This document shows positions 1-7,834 of a stretch of DNA of 64,000 nt, piece by piece. The stretch is from the NCBI RefSeq assembly GCF_009755605.1, contig NZ_WPNZ01000004.1, forward strand, positions 372,001-436,000. Reading direction: 5' to 3'. Within the stretch, counting starts at the first letter, position 1. Every line of letters starts with the position of its first letter. Both the position numbers and the translations under genes were made by a program. The stretch comes from Streptomyces typhae. GTDB taxonomy: Bacteria; Actinomycetota; Actinomycetes; Streptomycetales; Streptomycetaceae. A model generated the notes under the pieces. It was given only the letters and a program-made list of their open reading frames with translations, was not told where the DNA came from and searched no databases.

Positions 1-62
1 TCGGTCGTGGGTCGGTCGGGGAGGTCGCCGCGGGGACGGCGGTGGGCGAGCGGGCGGGCAGG

Positions 63-188
63 CGGAGGGAGCGGGCCTTCCGGCGGCGGCAGCGGCCGTG
101 CGGACGGAGGGAGCGACCCTTCCGGCGACGGCAGCGGCCGTGCGAGCGGAGGGAGCGACCCTTCGGGCGGACGGAACGGCCGTGCGGG
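63..188. repeat. 42-bp tandem repeat, three copies
   Basis: Three consecutive units begin near 63, 105 and 147 with a 42-bp period. The core is a cggagggagcg block followed by a ggcagcggccgtgcg block, and the third copy is degenerate. The array lies just 3' of the SDR gene that ends at 194. An open frame runs through it only because the period is a multiple of three; no coding role is visible. Confidence 0.8.
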
Positions 189-193
189 GCGGT

Positions 194-991
194 TCAGTTC
201 GCCGTCCAGCCGCCGTCCATCGTCAGGGAGGTGCCGGTCACGAAGCCGGAGTGGGGACCGCACAGCCACAGGGCGGCCGCGGCGACCTCCTCCGGCTCGA
301 TGAGCCGCTTCATGGGCGAGCGGGCGAGCAGCACGTCGGAGACGACCGCCTCGTCGCTGACGCCGTGGGCGGCGGCCTGGTCGTGGATCTGCCCCTGCAC
401 GAGCGGGGTGCGGACATAGCCGGGGCTGACGCAGTTGCTGGTCACGCCGTACGGGGCGCCCTCGACGGCGGCGACCTTGCTGAGCCCCTCCAGGGCGTGC
501 TTCGCGGCGACGTACGCGCTCTTGTAGGCACTGGCGCGCAGGCCGTGGACGGAGGAGATGTTGACGACGCGGCCCCACCCGCGGGCGTACATGTGCGGCA
601 GGCTCTGCCGCAGGAGCAGGAACGGCGCCGTCACCATGACCTGCTGGACGAGCGCGAACCGGGCCGGCGGGAACTCGGTGAGCGGGGCGACGTGCTGGAG
701 TCCCGCGCTGTTGACGAGGACGTCGACGCCGGTGGGCAGCGCGGCGACGGCGTCGGCGTCCGCGAGGTCGACGACGTGCGCGTGGCCGCCGACGGCGTCG
801 GCGACGGCCTTGGCCGAGGCGGCGTCGATGTCCGCGACGTGCGTCTCGGCGCCTGCCGCCGCCAGGGCGGTCGCACAGGCCCGGCCGATGCCGCTGCCGC
901 CGCCGGTGACGAGGGCGACGCGCCCGCGCAGGTCGGCGCCGGGCGCCGCGGGGATGGGGTGGTCGGGTGCGCTGGTCATGGCGGGAAACAT
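194..991 (-). CDS. 3-hydroxybutyrate dehydrogenase-like SDR
   Basis: This 265-residue classical short-chain dehydrogenase would interconvert D-3-hydroxybutyrate and acetoacetate with NAD(H) in the cytoplasm. The N-terminal nucleotide motif GGGSGIG lies near residue 30. An NSAG motif follows, then a catalytic Ser in NISSVHG and the YxxxK pair in YVAAKH. The C-terminal PGYVRTPLV and TMDGGW segments are typical of the 3-hydroxybutyrate dehydrogenase branch, and the length is normal for the family. The first codon is followed 12 nt later by a second ATG (M5), so the start is uncertain by a few residues. It stands alone between a repeat array and a phospholipase gene. Exact substrate is inferred from family resemblance only. 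Confidence 0.85.
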   Translation of the reverse strand: MFPAMTSAPDHPIPAAPGADLRGRVALVTGGGSGIGRACATALAAAGAETHVADIDAASAKAVADAVGGHAHVVDLADADAVAALPTGVDVLVNSAGLQHVAPLTEFPPARFALVQQVMVTAPFLLLRQSLPHMYARGWGRVVNISSVHGLRASAYKSAYVAAKHALEGLSKVAAVEGAPYGVTSNCVSPGYVRTPLVQGQIHDQAAAHGVSDEAVVSDVLLARSPMKRLIEPEEVAAAALWLCGPHSGFVTGTSLTMDGGWTAN

Positions 992-1182
992 AGGGTCGCC
1001 GGGCGGGGCCGCCCATGTGGGCGGGGACCACAGCTGCGACGGGTTTCATGGTGTGCGACGCCATGACGGACGCGGGGTGTGGCGAGGGAGGTTCAGGTGC
1101 TGGGGCCGCGCGGGGCGCCGCTCCGTGGCGCCGGGGGCCACAGCCGACCCCCGGCGCGTGACGGCCGGAGCCGTGGCGGAAC

Positions 1183-1668
1183 CTACGCGGCCGCTCTGCC
1201 GTCGACGGCCGAGGAGCGGCCGAGCTTGTCGACGGCCTGGTAGTAGGTCCAGGCGAGACCGTCGCACGACGTCTTCTGCACGCCGGTGTAGCGGGCGCAC
1301 ACCCGCTTGAGGTCGGCGTAGAAGGCGCTGTCGACGCGCGCCTTGTTGGCGTCGAAGGAACCCGCCTCCTTGTAGTTGCGGTACCCGAAGTCGTGCCGGG
1401 CACAGGACGTCTGGAAGGGGAAGCCGAAGGGGTTGTCGGGGGACGAGGAGCAGTAGTCGGTGCTCCAGTTGAACCGGTACGCGCTCCACGCGCCCTGGTT
1501 GTTCCTGGCGGCGACCCAGGCGTTGTAGCTGCCCGCGTCGGTCTGGGTCCAAGTGCTGAGCACCCGCCCCTTGTCCGCGGGGACGGCGGCGGCCGGGGAC
1601 GCGGCGAGCCCGGCCCCGAGGGTGAGGGCGGCAGCGCTTACTGCGAGAGCGGAAAGTCGACGACGCAT
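1183..1668 (-). CDS. Secreted prokaryotic phospholipase A2
   Basis: This is an exported phospholipase A2 of the small streptomycete type, which hydrolyses the sn-2 ester of phospholipids outside the cell. The 161-residue product starts with MRRRL, a hydrophobic segment and an Ala-x-Ala cleavage region (SPAAAVPA), a Sec signal peptide. The catalytic His-Asp pair is in CARHDFGYRN. Four Cys in the mature part would form two disulfides. The start at 1668 is preferred over an upstream in-frame ATG at 1698 because GGGAGGA lies about 9 nt before it and the signal peptide then has normal length. No partner genes are adjacent. Family assignment is confident. Confidence 0.92.
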   Translation of the reverse strand: MRRRLSALAVSAAALTLGAGLAASPAAAVPADKGRVLSTWTQTDAGSYNAWVAARNNQGAWSAYRFNWSTDYCSSSPDNPFGFPFQTSCARHDFGYRNYKEAGSFDANKARVDSAFYADLKRVCARYTGVQKTSCDGLAWTYYQAVDKLGRSSAVDGRAAA

Positions 1669-2132
1669 GGGTGGGGGTCCTCCCGTTGAGTGGTGCACGA
1701 AGACGAACGTGGGGGGCGTGCCACGGGCCGCCGTACGCGCACGGCCCGCGCCTCAAGTGATCACCACCGACCCGTCGGCCGGTGGTCGGGCGCGTCGCGC
1801 GGAGCTGTCGATCCGATGACCGGTTCGGTCCGAGCGGCATCTTTCCTATACGGCACGGGAGTTGACGCCAAACATGTCAAGGGGCCGGTCGTGCGAAGTG
1901 GGGGCGGAGGGGGGTGCGGTGGGGCTTCGCTTGGTGGGGTGTGCGCTGCGGATGTGCGCGGCGGGCGCCGCGGATTACGGTCCGTAGCGAATGGGCTCGC
2001 TACGGACCGTCTCTGTCCTGGCCCGCATTCGGACTGCCCCAACTGCCCCCTCGCTTGCATGACGGCGCGAAGCCGACAGATTCACCGACGGATGACTTCC
2101 ACTGGTACAGCCCAGGCACCGGACCCGCCGGC
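1669..2132. other. Non-coding gap with a strong hairpin
   Basis: No convincing gene is visible in these 464 bases. The left end must hold the phospholipase promoter and ribosome binding site. The middle is GC-rich with no codon pattern that favours a frame, and the perfect inverted repeat at 1979-2008 lies in the right half. Confidence 0.6.
1979..2008. terminator. Perfect 12-bp inverted repeat
   Basis: The arms ggtccgtagcga and tcgctacggacc are exact reverse complements around a 6-nt loop (atgggc). No U-tract follows on either side, so it may be a Streptomyces-style terminator without a T run or a palindromic protein-binding site. It lies downstream of the leftward methyltransferase remnant. 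Confidence 0.55.
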
Positions 2133-2399
2133 TTAAAGTGCACCGAACAACGCGACGCCCTGTTCCGAGAGCACCGCGCAGCGAGATCCCTGAGGAATGT
2201 GGGCGAGGTGGCTGCCGTTGCCGCACCTCAGTTCCGCGACGGCCTCGCCCGTCAGGGAGCCCAGCAGTTCGACGCCGGGCCCCGGCGCGTCGCGAAAGTG
2301 CCAGTACAGGACTGGTTCTTGTCCGGTGCGGGTGGCGGCGCGGGCGTCCCAGGCTTTGCGGTTGAACGCGGCGTCATGCTCAGTGACTGTGCTGGGCAT
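2133..2399 (-). pseudogene. Truncated class I methyltransferase remnant
   Basis: The 88-residue product looks like only the beginning of a SAM-dependent methyltransferase. An N-terminal FNRKAWDA-like segment precedes a motif-I-like stretch VAELRCGNGSHLAH, which resembles the LDLGCGxG loop that binds SAM but has Arg where Gly is usual. Real family members run for 200 or more residues, whereas this frame stops about 20 residues after motif I, and the tail no longer resembles a methyltransferase. It sits 19 nt after the acetyltransferase gene on the same strand. It is most likely a decayed gene; a short functional protein is possible but less likely. Confidence 0.5.
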
Positions 2400-2418
2400 G
2401 CGTGCGGCTCCCGAGGAG

Positions 2419-2973
2419 TCAGGTGAAGGTGCCGGCGGAGGCGGTGGTGACGGGCAGGTGGTCGAGTTCCTCGGCCTTGCGGGCCAGGAGGTAGGCGGGG
2501 TGGCCTCCTCGCTCGGTTTCGTGGATGAGGTCGAAACCCTGGTGGTCGCGGTAGTAGCGCACGAGTCCGAGGTGTCCGCAGCCGCGCCGCACCCAGAGCT
2601 TCCCGGCGCGGGCTGCGTGAGCCAGAGCCCACCAGGCCATCAGGGTGCCGGGCTTGGCGGCCCGGTAGTCGGGATGGGTGAAGGTGGTGGCCAGGAAGAG
2701 CGCGGGCTCGGCGCGCTCACCATCGGTCCATCCCCATGCGGGGGTCTGGTCGTAGAGGCTGGTGAAGCCGATGGACTCGCCCTCGGGAGAGAGCAGAACC
2801 CAGACAGGGGTGTGGCCGTTCCCGGCCTGTGCGGCGATCTGTTCAGCCCGGCCGTCTTCGAGGAGGTCCACACCGCCGACCTTGCCCGTGCGCAGCATCC
2901 AGGCGGCGCGAGCGCGGATCAGGTCGGCGTAGGCGGCACGGTCGTGGGCGGTGGCGGGACGCATCACATACAT
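2419..2973 (-). CDS. GNAT-family N-acetyltransferase-like protein
   Basis: This 184-residue protein has the layout of a GNAT acetyltransferase, which would move an acetyl group from acetyl-CoA to an amine. The N-terminus MRPATAHDRAAYADL is a typical first strand and helix. The C-terminal LVRYYRDHQGFDLIHE is the usual helix and strand (FYxxxGF) that close the CoA site. The central acetyl-CoA loop (RAAKPGTLMAWWAL) is degenerate compared with Q/RxxGxG/A. The gene starts 13 nt after the asparagine-synthetase-like gene and is probably co-transcribed with it and the peptide gene. That context suggests it modifies the peptide or its product. An ATG three codons downstream (MRP) is an alternative start. 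Confidence 0.7.
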   Translation of the reverse strand: MYVMRPATAHDRAAYADLIRARAAWMLRTGKVGGVDLLEDGRAEQIAAQAGNGHTPVWVLLSPEGESIGFTSLYDQTPAWGWTDGERAEPALFLATTFTHPDYRAAKPGTLMAWWALAHAARAGKLWVRRGCGHLGLVRYYRDHQGFDLIHETERGGHPAYLLARKAEELDHLPVTTASAGTFT

Positions 2974-2986
2974 GTTCTTGAGGCTC

Positions 2987-4570
2987 TCAGTTGTGGGCGG
3001 CGCGGTGGGCGAGGTCAGCGGCGACGACGTCGGCGAGGCGATCGTCTGTGGCGCGGATGTCGCCGGATTCGATGCGCGTCAGGGCTTGCGTGAGGGTGTC
3101 GGCGTCTACGAGCTTGGCGTCGAAGAGGGGAGATCCCTGATCGAGTAGGCGTCGTACCTGTGCAGGCAGGGTGGTACGGATCGCGGTGTTCATGACGTCG
3201 GTGAAGTTCTCCGGCAGGGGTGGCTCGACGACCAGTTCGGACAGGCCCAGGGCGGTCAGGCGGCGGCGGTGCAGGCACTTGCGGGAGCGCCAGGGGCGGG
3301 GCAGCCACTCACCGAAGCGGATCATGCCCGGATCGGCAAAGGGGTGCAGGGGCCAAATCCCGGCCTCGAGCAGCAGTGGCGCGGCGGACGCCATGGCGAG
3401 CAGGGTCATTTCGTTGACGACGGCGGGCGGGCAGGTGTCCCCGTCCACGTCCATGAGAGCCTCGCGGGCGGCGGGGCCGAGCCATTCGGTCATCGCGTGC
3501 CCCGGGCCGACAGGTGGGTGCGGTGCTTCCTGCGGGGTGAGGGCGACCATCTCGTCTCCTCCGATCCCGGTGACCACGGTACGGATGCCGGCCCCGGCCA
3601 GTTGGTAGATGAGGGCGGCGGTGGACTCGTGGTAGGGCTCCTCGTAGGGGTAGACGTATCCGCTCAGGGCACGTCGTCCGTCTGGGTGCAACGGTGGCAG
3701 GGCCGGCGTGGTGATGTCGGTGCGAAAGCGCCCGATGCGGAGCATCTCGGCACGACGTGTGCGCTGCTGCCTTCCCATGGGTCCCGGGAGCAGCATCGCC
3801 GAAGCGATGATCCTTCCGGGGTGACGCAGTGACAGGTGGGTGCCGATGACGGCCGAGTCGAAGCCGCCCGAGACGTGCGCGCTGGTGGTGTCCGGGTCGT
3901 AGAGGTGCCGGTCGAGCACCGCATCGAGCATGTTGGCGTATGCGGTCAGTACATCGGCGTCGTCGGCGAGAGTGCGAGCCTTGGAGTGCAGCGCCGGGGC
4001 CGGCTGTTCGAAGCGGACCGGTCCATAGCCGTCGTAGCGGGCGGTTGTGCGCTCGGTCAGCCGGTACAGGCCGGTGAAACAGGTGTGATGGCTGTAGCGG
4101 AACCACAGGCTGAGCAGTCGCGCCGTCTCGGCCACATGGAATTCCACGCGAGGCATGCGTTTGACAAGTTCGGCCGTGGTCCACGACCCGTGCAGCACAC
4201 CATCGGCGGCAGTCAGATACAGCGGGGCGGTACCGCGTTCACCGGCCGTGACGCTGACCGTGCCGTCGGGCGCAAGATCGATAGCGATGAAGTTCAGGGG
4301 CCAGGCCAAGAGCTCCGCGCGAAGCAGGCGGAAGGCAGTGGAGGCCAGCTCCACTACGGCACGTCGCGCATCGCCTGCGCGGTGAGCGTCACGCTCGCGG
4401 ACATGGACAAGCGACTGTCCGGTGTCGCGGTCCGTAAGGGCGATCGCATCCAGGGACGGATGATCGAGCGGGGCGACCCACGACGGGCCGCACTGCAGGC
4501 GGGAGTTGTTCCACGCCCAGCCGCCCGCCTCGCGGCTCAGCAGGGCGGGTTGAATGCGCAGTTTGAGCAC
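2987..4570 (-). CDS. Asparagine synthetase/lasso-cyclase-like enzyme
   Basis: This 527-residue member of the asparagine synthase family adenylates a carboxylate with ATP and joins it to an amine. The pyrophosphate loop SGGFDS is at about residues 234-239, and a second ATP-site motif GIGGDEM at about 335-341. The N-terminal glutaminase-like half has no catalytic Cys after the initiator, so it probably cannot use glutamine. That pattern is known from macrolactam (lasso) cyclases. The GTG at 4570 is chosen because GGAGG lies 4 nt before it; the frame extends to 4636 without a better site. A 60-residue peptide is encoded immediately upstream, so peptide modification is likely. No lasso B1 or B2 partner is visible, so a lasso product is not established. 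Confidence 0.75.
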   Translation of the reverse strand: MLKLRIQPALLSREAGGWAWNNSRLQCGPSWVAPLDHPSLDAIALTDRDTGQSLVHVRERDAHRAGDARRAVVELASTAFRLLRAELLAWPLNFIAIDLAPDGTVSVTAGERGTAPLYLTAADGVLHGSWTTAELVKRMPRVEFHVAETARLLSLWFRYSHHTCFTGLYRLTERTTARYDGYGPVRFEQPAPALHSKARTLADDADVLTAYANMLDAVLDRHLYDPDTTSAHVSGGFDSAVIGTHLSLRHPGRIIASAMLLPGPMGRQQRTRRAEMLRIGRFRTDITTPALPPLHPDGRRALSGYVYPYEEPYHESTAALIYQLAGAGIRTVVTGIGGDEMVALTPQEAPHPPVGPGHAMTEWLGPAAREALMDVDGDTCPPAVVNEMTLLAMASAAPLLLEAGIWPLHPFADPGMIRFGEWLPRPWRSRKCLHRRRLTALGLSELVVEPPLPENFTDVMNTAIRTTLPAQVRRLLDQGSPLFDAKLVDADTLTQALTRIESGDIRATDDRLADVVAADLAHRAAHN

Positions 4571-4655
4571 GGGTCCTCCAGGAGGCGCGATGCAGGGCCC
4601 GGCCGGGCGAGGTCTGGGCCTGACCGGGCCTTGCAAGTACGGGCGCTGGGGCGGG

Positions 4656-4838
4656 TCAGACCTTGAGGCTGTCGTACTCGTGGTTGGTGTCCGAGGAACC
4701 TGCTTCCTTCTTGTAGGCGAACCGGGTTGCCAGATCAGGGATCTCGAACTGGGCGCGGTCGGTGAACAGCGGGCCCAGATCGATGCCGCCGAGTGTGGTG
4801 GTTTGCAGGCTGGTGGACTGGTCCAGGCTTTGCTTCAC
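4656..4838 (-). CDS. Small peptide, candidate RiPP precursor
   Basis: This encodes a 60-residue soluble peptide starting at GTG with AAAGGA about 9 nt upstream. The first part is rich in Ser, Thr and Gln. A mixed segment with LGGIDLGPLF and FEIPDLATRFAY follows, and the polar tail runs KKEAGSSDTNHEYDSLKV with several Asp and Glu. It has no signal peptide, membrane segment or Cys. It lies 85 nt upstream of the asparagine-synthetase-like gene on the same strand. Size, charge-rich tail and position fit a leader-plus-core precursor whose side-chain carboxylates are activated by that enzyme. No canonical lasso core (Thr at -2, then Gly with Asp/Glu at 7-9) can be placed with confidence. Confidence 0.6.
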   Translation of the reverse strand: MKQSLDQSTSLQTTTLGGIDLGPLFTDRAQFEIPDLATRFAYKKEAGSSDTNHEYDSLKV

Positions 4839-4962
4839 GATGGGTTCCTTTCGTCAGTGGTGCTTCGGGACAGGCGGATCTGCCCGCAGGACCCCGTACC
4901 GGACCACCTCGCAGAGGAGCGAGAGCGGCCGGTCAGGCCCGGCACGGGAGTTGGAGCAAGCG

Positions 4963-5064
4963 TCAGGCGTCCGCCAGGGTGTGGATGAGGAGCAGGCTGA
5001 AGGCCATCTCGACCGTCGATGCCAGCACCGTGGTGATCACCGTCTCGGCCAACTTCCAACGCAC
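4963..5064 (-). CDS. Possible 33-residue hydrophobic peptide
   Basis: A short frame opens with GTG at 5064 and stops at TGA 4965-4963. It reads MRWKLAETVITT, continues through a hydrophobic stretch (VLASTVEMAFSLLLIHTL) and ends LADA. This would form one membrane-spanning or amphipathic helix after two positive residues. It sits between the small helical protein and the peptide gene on the same strand. No good ribosome binding site is seen, so it could be chance. Confidence 0.25.
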   Translation of the reverse strand: MRWKLAETVITTVLASTVEMAFSLLLIHTLADA

Positions 5065-5097
5065 CGGGCGCCGAGAACGGCCGGCACCCCCGGTGGT

Positions 5098-5469
5098 TCA
5101 CCACGTCGGCGCCATCGCGTTCTTGAGCAGACGGCACGCTCCGGCGAGGAGGTAGAGCCGGGCGGCGGGGTTGGTGAAGGCACCGGTCTGGTGGTCGTGA
5201 TGAACGGATCTGGCGTGGCCGATGCTGTCGGCGACGACATCGCGAGCACGTTGCTCGGCAGGACTACGTCCCGACATGCGGCCCAGGTGGTACTCGGCGG
5301 GCGTGATCAGCGCGGCCAGGTAGGTGGCCAGTTCGGCGGCCACGGCGTCGGCGAGGACGCTGCTGGGGTCAGCGACGGCGAGTCCTTCGGCGCGGTGGAC
5401 GGCAATGTCGACGAGGGCCAGGTCCACGGGGTCGCTGCTCTGATGGTGAGGGGTGGTGATAAGGGTCAC
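5098..5469 (-). CDS. Small helical protein of unknown function
   Basis: This 123-residue protein starts at GTG 5469 with AGGAG 8 nt upstream. The frame extends to 5709 but has no site there and would overlap the divergent regulator. It appears all-helical: an N-terminal helix around VDLALVDIAVHRAE, a middle helix AVAAELATYLAALITPAEYHL, and a final ARLYLLAGACRLLKNA. The spacing recalls small DUF6415-type proteins that Streptomyces carry beside XRE regulators and biosynthetic genes, but I cannot confirm that family. It is the first gene of the leftward peptide locus and is transcribed divergently from the XRE regulator. No catalytic motif is visible. Confidence 0.6.
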   Translation of the reverse strand: MTLITTPHHQSSDPVDLALVDIAVHRAEGLAVADPSSVLADAVAAELATYLAALITPAEYHLGRMSGRSPAEQRARDVVADSIGHARSVHHDHQTGAFTNPAARLYLLAGACRLLKNAMAPTW

Positions 5470-5611
5470 CGTGGGCTCCTGGGGTGGACGAGATGGTTCC
5501 GTCTGGTTCCTTACGTACAGCCAACTACCGGTCACGCTGCGCGGGTACCGTGAAGGAAGAGCGCGCACGTAAACGCCGTAAAAGCTGTCGGAGCTGGCGG
5601 GAGAATCACTC
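5470..5611. promoter_or_regulatory. Divergent promoter region of the peptide locus
   Basis: These 142 bases separate the leftward peptide operon from the rightward XRE regulator and must hold both promoters. The sequence is less GC-rich than its surroundings (for example gttccttacgtacagccaac). The GTAC-containing palindromes in it are candidate operator elements for the adjacent regulator. No element has been assigned experimentally. Confidence 0.5.
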
Positions 5612-6961
5612 ATGGCAGGCACCACGCGTACGCCGAACACCAGGCTGGCCAACCTTCTTGACCAGGGGCAATGCCAGCGCGAGGAGCTCGCCCGCGCCGT
5701 GAACCGCATCGGCGCCCTCGCGGGGACGCCGCTGACCTACAGCGGCCAGTCCGTTTCGATGTGGCTGCGCGGGCACCAGCCAAAGCAGCAGGTCAGGGCG
5801 ATTGTGGTGGCCGCCCTCTCCGAAAAACTCGGTAGGCCCATCACGCACGAGGAAGCGGGCCTGACCCTCCCCACGTCCGCCGACAGCTCGCAACGCCTCG
5901 ACGCTGTAGAGGAGTTGATCGACCTGGGAAGGGCGGACATGGATCCCTCTCGACGCGGCGTTCTCGCTGCGGGTGTCTTCACCGCGGCGCTGGCCGTGCC
6001 CGTCTTCGGCGCGGCGGCGGCGCACGCCAGTGATCCGGTCGCACCGGGCAAGGCCACTACACGGATCGGCGGCTCGCAGGTCGCCTCGGTGCGGCGCACC
6101 ACGGTCAGGATCGCGGACATCCTGGACGAGGACGGTGCAGGCCACGCGCGGCCGATGGCGGCCGCATTCCTGGTGAATACGGTAGGGCCGTGGATGAAGG
6201 CGCAGGCGTCGGGGCCCGTCGCTGCTGACATGAAGGCCGCAGCCTCGGACCTGACGTATCTGACCGGCTGGATGGCGATGTACGAAAAGGACCACGCCGC
6301 CGCGCAGCGCTGGTATCTCAAAGCCCTCTCTCTCGCGGACGAGGCCGGGGATCATGTGACGTACTGCCGCACGCTGCGGGGCATGTCGTTGCAGATGACG
6401 AGCCTGCGCCACGGCCGCAAGGGGCTGGAGTTCGCCGACAGCGCCGCCGAGGCCGCACGGCAGGCAGGTCCTCGCCTGGTGGCCTTCCTGCGCGGCCAGC
6501 AGGCCCATGCCGCATCCATGGTCAAGGACCGCAGGCAGGCCCACACCCGGCTGAGCGAGGCCGAAGCCGCACTGTCCAAGGCCGACAACCGGCGTGACGC
6601 GGTGGGTGGATACGACCGCACCGCCTGGCTCTTCCACCTCTCGCACGTCCTGTACGAAGAGCGGGACCTGCCCGGCAGCATCAAAGCACTCCAGGACTCC
6701 ATCAAGGTCCAGCCGGCACAGGAACGGCAGGGCCGCGTGCACTCCTACGCCTTGCTGGCCCAGCGGCAGCTCGCCCACGGGCATCTGGATGCGGCGTGCA
6801 CCTCCTGGAACCGCTTCCTGGACGAGTACGAGCTCGTCTCTTCCGCGCGCGGCGACGAGCATTTCGGGACGATGCGCCGAGAGATGCGGGCACATGCCGG
6901 AGCCCGGCCAGTAAAGGAACTGGCGTGCCGGGCGCGGGAAGTCGCTGCTGTCAAGGCCTGA
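5612..6961 (+). CDS. XRE-type regulator with TPR-like C-terminal half
   Basis: This is a 449-residue transcriptional regulator. The first 80 residues form a Cro/C1-type HTH (TRLANLLDQ, YSGQSVSMWLRG), here recognising DNA through SVSMWLRGHQP. A hydrophobic, Ala-rich segment around residues 112-135 follows an Arg pair (MDPSRRGVLAAGVF). The remaining 300 residues form helical repeats with TPR-like spacing (AAQRWYLKALSLADEAGD, GSIKALQDSIKVQP). The start has GGGAGA 10 nt upstream. It is divergent from the small helical protein and the peptide genes and very likely controls them. Such regulators commonly sit beside biosynthetic or competence-like loci in Streptomyces. Ligand unknown. Confidence 0.85.
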   Translation: MAGTTRTPNTRLANLLDQGQCQREELARAVNRIGALAGTPLTYSGQSVSMWLRGHQPKQQVRAIVVAALSEKLGRPITHEEAGLTLPTSADSSQRLDAVEELIDLGRADMDPSRRGVLAAGVFTAALAVPVFGAAAAHASDPVAPGKATTRIGGSQVASVRRTTVRIADILDEDGAGHARPMAAAFLVNTVGPWMKAQASGPVAADMKAAASDLTYLTGWMAMYEKDHAAAQRWYLKALSLADEAGDHVTYCRTLRGMSLQMTSLRHGRKGLEFADSAAEAARQAGPRLVAFLRGQQAHAASMVKDRRQAHTRLSEAEAALSKADNRRDAVGGYDRTAWLFHLSHVLYEERDLPGSIKALQDSIKVQPAQERQGRVHSYALLAQRQLAHGHLDAACTSWNRFLDEYELVSSARGDEHFGTMRREMRAHAGARPVKELACRAREVAAVKA

Positions 6962-7582
6962 CGGCGGCGAGGGAGCGGAAAAGCTCAGCGGATCAGCCCG
7001 GACCGCCCTTGCTCCGCCGGCAGAGCCCGCCCAAGCGGCTCAGCGGAGCGGTGCAGACGAAACCCCGGTCCAGGGCGGCAACGTGGCGCTGACAGGCTGA
7101 GCGAGAAGCTCGACGATTCGCTTCTCGACAACAGTGAGGTACGCGGCTCCGTGACAGCATCTGCCATCCTGCTCCTCTGGCATCTCACGAGCCGAAGACC
7201 CTCAGCGGTCGCCGCCTTCCTCAAGCATGGCGAGCACGCCCCAGGCTCCCTGGCGCGCGGCCCCGGCCACGCCGGGAGGGACACCACACCTGCCCGGAGT
7301 ATCTCTGTACAGCGCCCTATGGACGCCAACACCCACTTACGCCGTGGCAAGGGCCCCCACAGGAGCAGGCGCCCCCGAACCGGCACCGCCTCCGACCTGC
7401 ACCGCATGGGGTCGGTGAAAGCCGTCAAGGGGTCGAGTGGGAGCACGGCCCCACGACGAGTAATCGGACAAGGGGGGCGAACAGCGCGACCCCTTGCCTC
7501 GTCCACCGGACCAGCCAGCTGAGATGCTCCCTGGGAGCGCAGGGAGCCGCTCCCCGCTCCCAGAACTGCTCCCAAAAACGAA
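6962..7582. other. Gene-free stretch beside the tRNA
   Basis: No gene is supported in these 620 bases. A leftward frame across them begins inside the tRNA gene and translates the tRNA itself, so it is an artefact. The segment 7521-7575 is dense in gctccc/gggagc blocks that form direct and inverted repeats. Together with the tRNA this could be a decayed integration end, but no integrase or duplicated tRNA tail is visible. Confidence 0.55.
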
Positions 7583-7610
7583 GTAGGGGCCATCCGAAGA
7601 TGACCCCTAC
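7583..7610 (-). terminator. Rho-independent terminator of tRNA-Pro
   Basis: Arms gtaggggccatc and gatgacccctac pair over 12 bp with one mismatch around a cgaa tetraloop. On the minus strand the hairpin lies 14 nt beyond the tRNA 3' end and is followed by TTCGTTTTT, a classical terminator for the leftward tRNA. Confidence 0.88.
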
Positions 7611-7624
7611 CTGCGACGTTTCCG

Positions 7625-7698
<74 letters not shown>

Positions 7699-7834
7699 GT
7701 GCGTGTCCCTGCGGTGTCCCGCGTGATCACGCAGGTAGAACTCTACCGCACGTCACGGGGTGGTCCGGCGCGGTGTCGGTGGCCCGTGGGGGTCCCGGTC
7801 TGCCCCGGTGTGCGGGGCGCGGGAGAATCGGGGC

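Noticed and set aside
2419..4838. Straight call as an albusnodin-type lasso peptide locus
   Set aside because: The acetyltransferase and cyclase-like gene fit, but the peptide has no Gly1 and Asp/Glu 7-9 core after a Thr at -2, and no RRE or transglutaminase-like protease is encoded.
4835..5137. 100-residue leftward frame upstream of the peptide gene
   Set aside because: It is Gly/Arg/Pro-rich without structure and overlaps the end of the small helical protein gene. The 33-residue frame in another phase fits slightly better.
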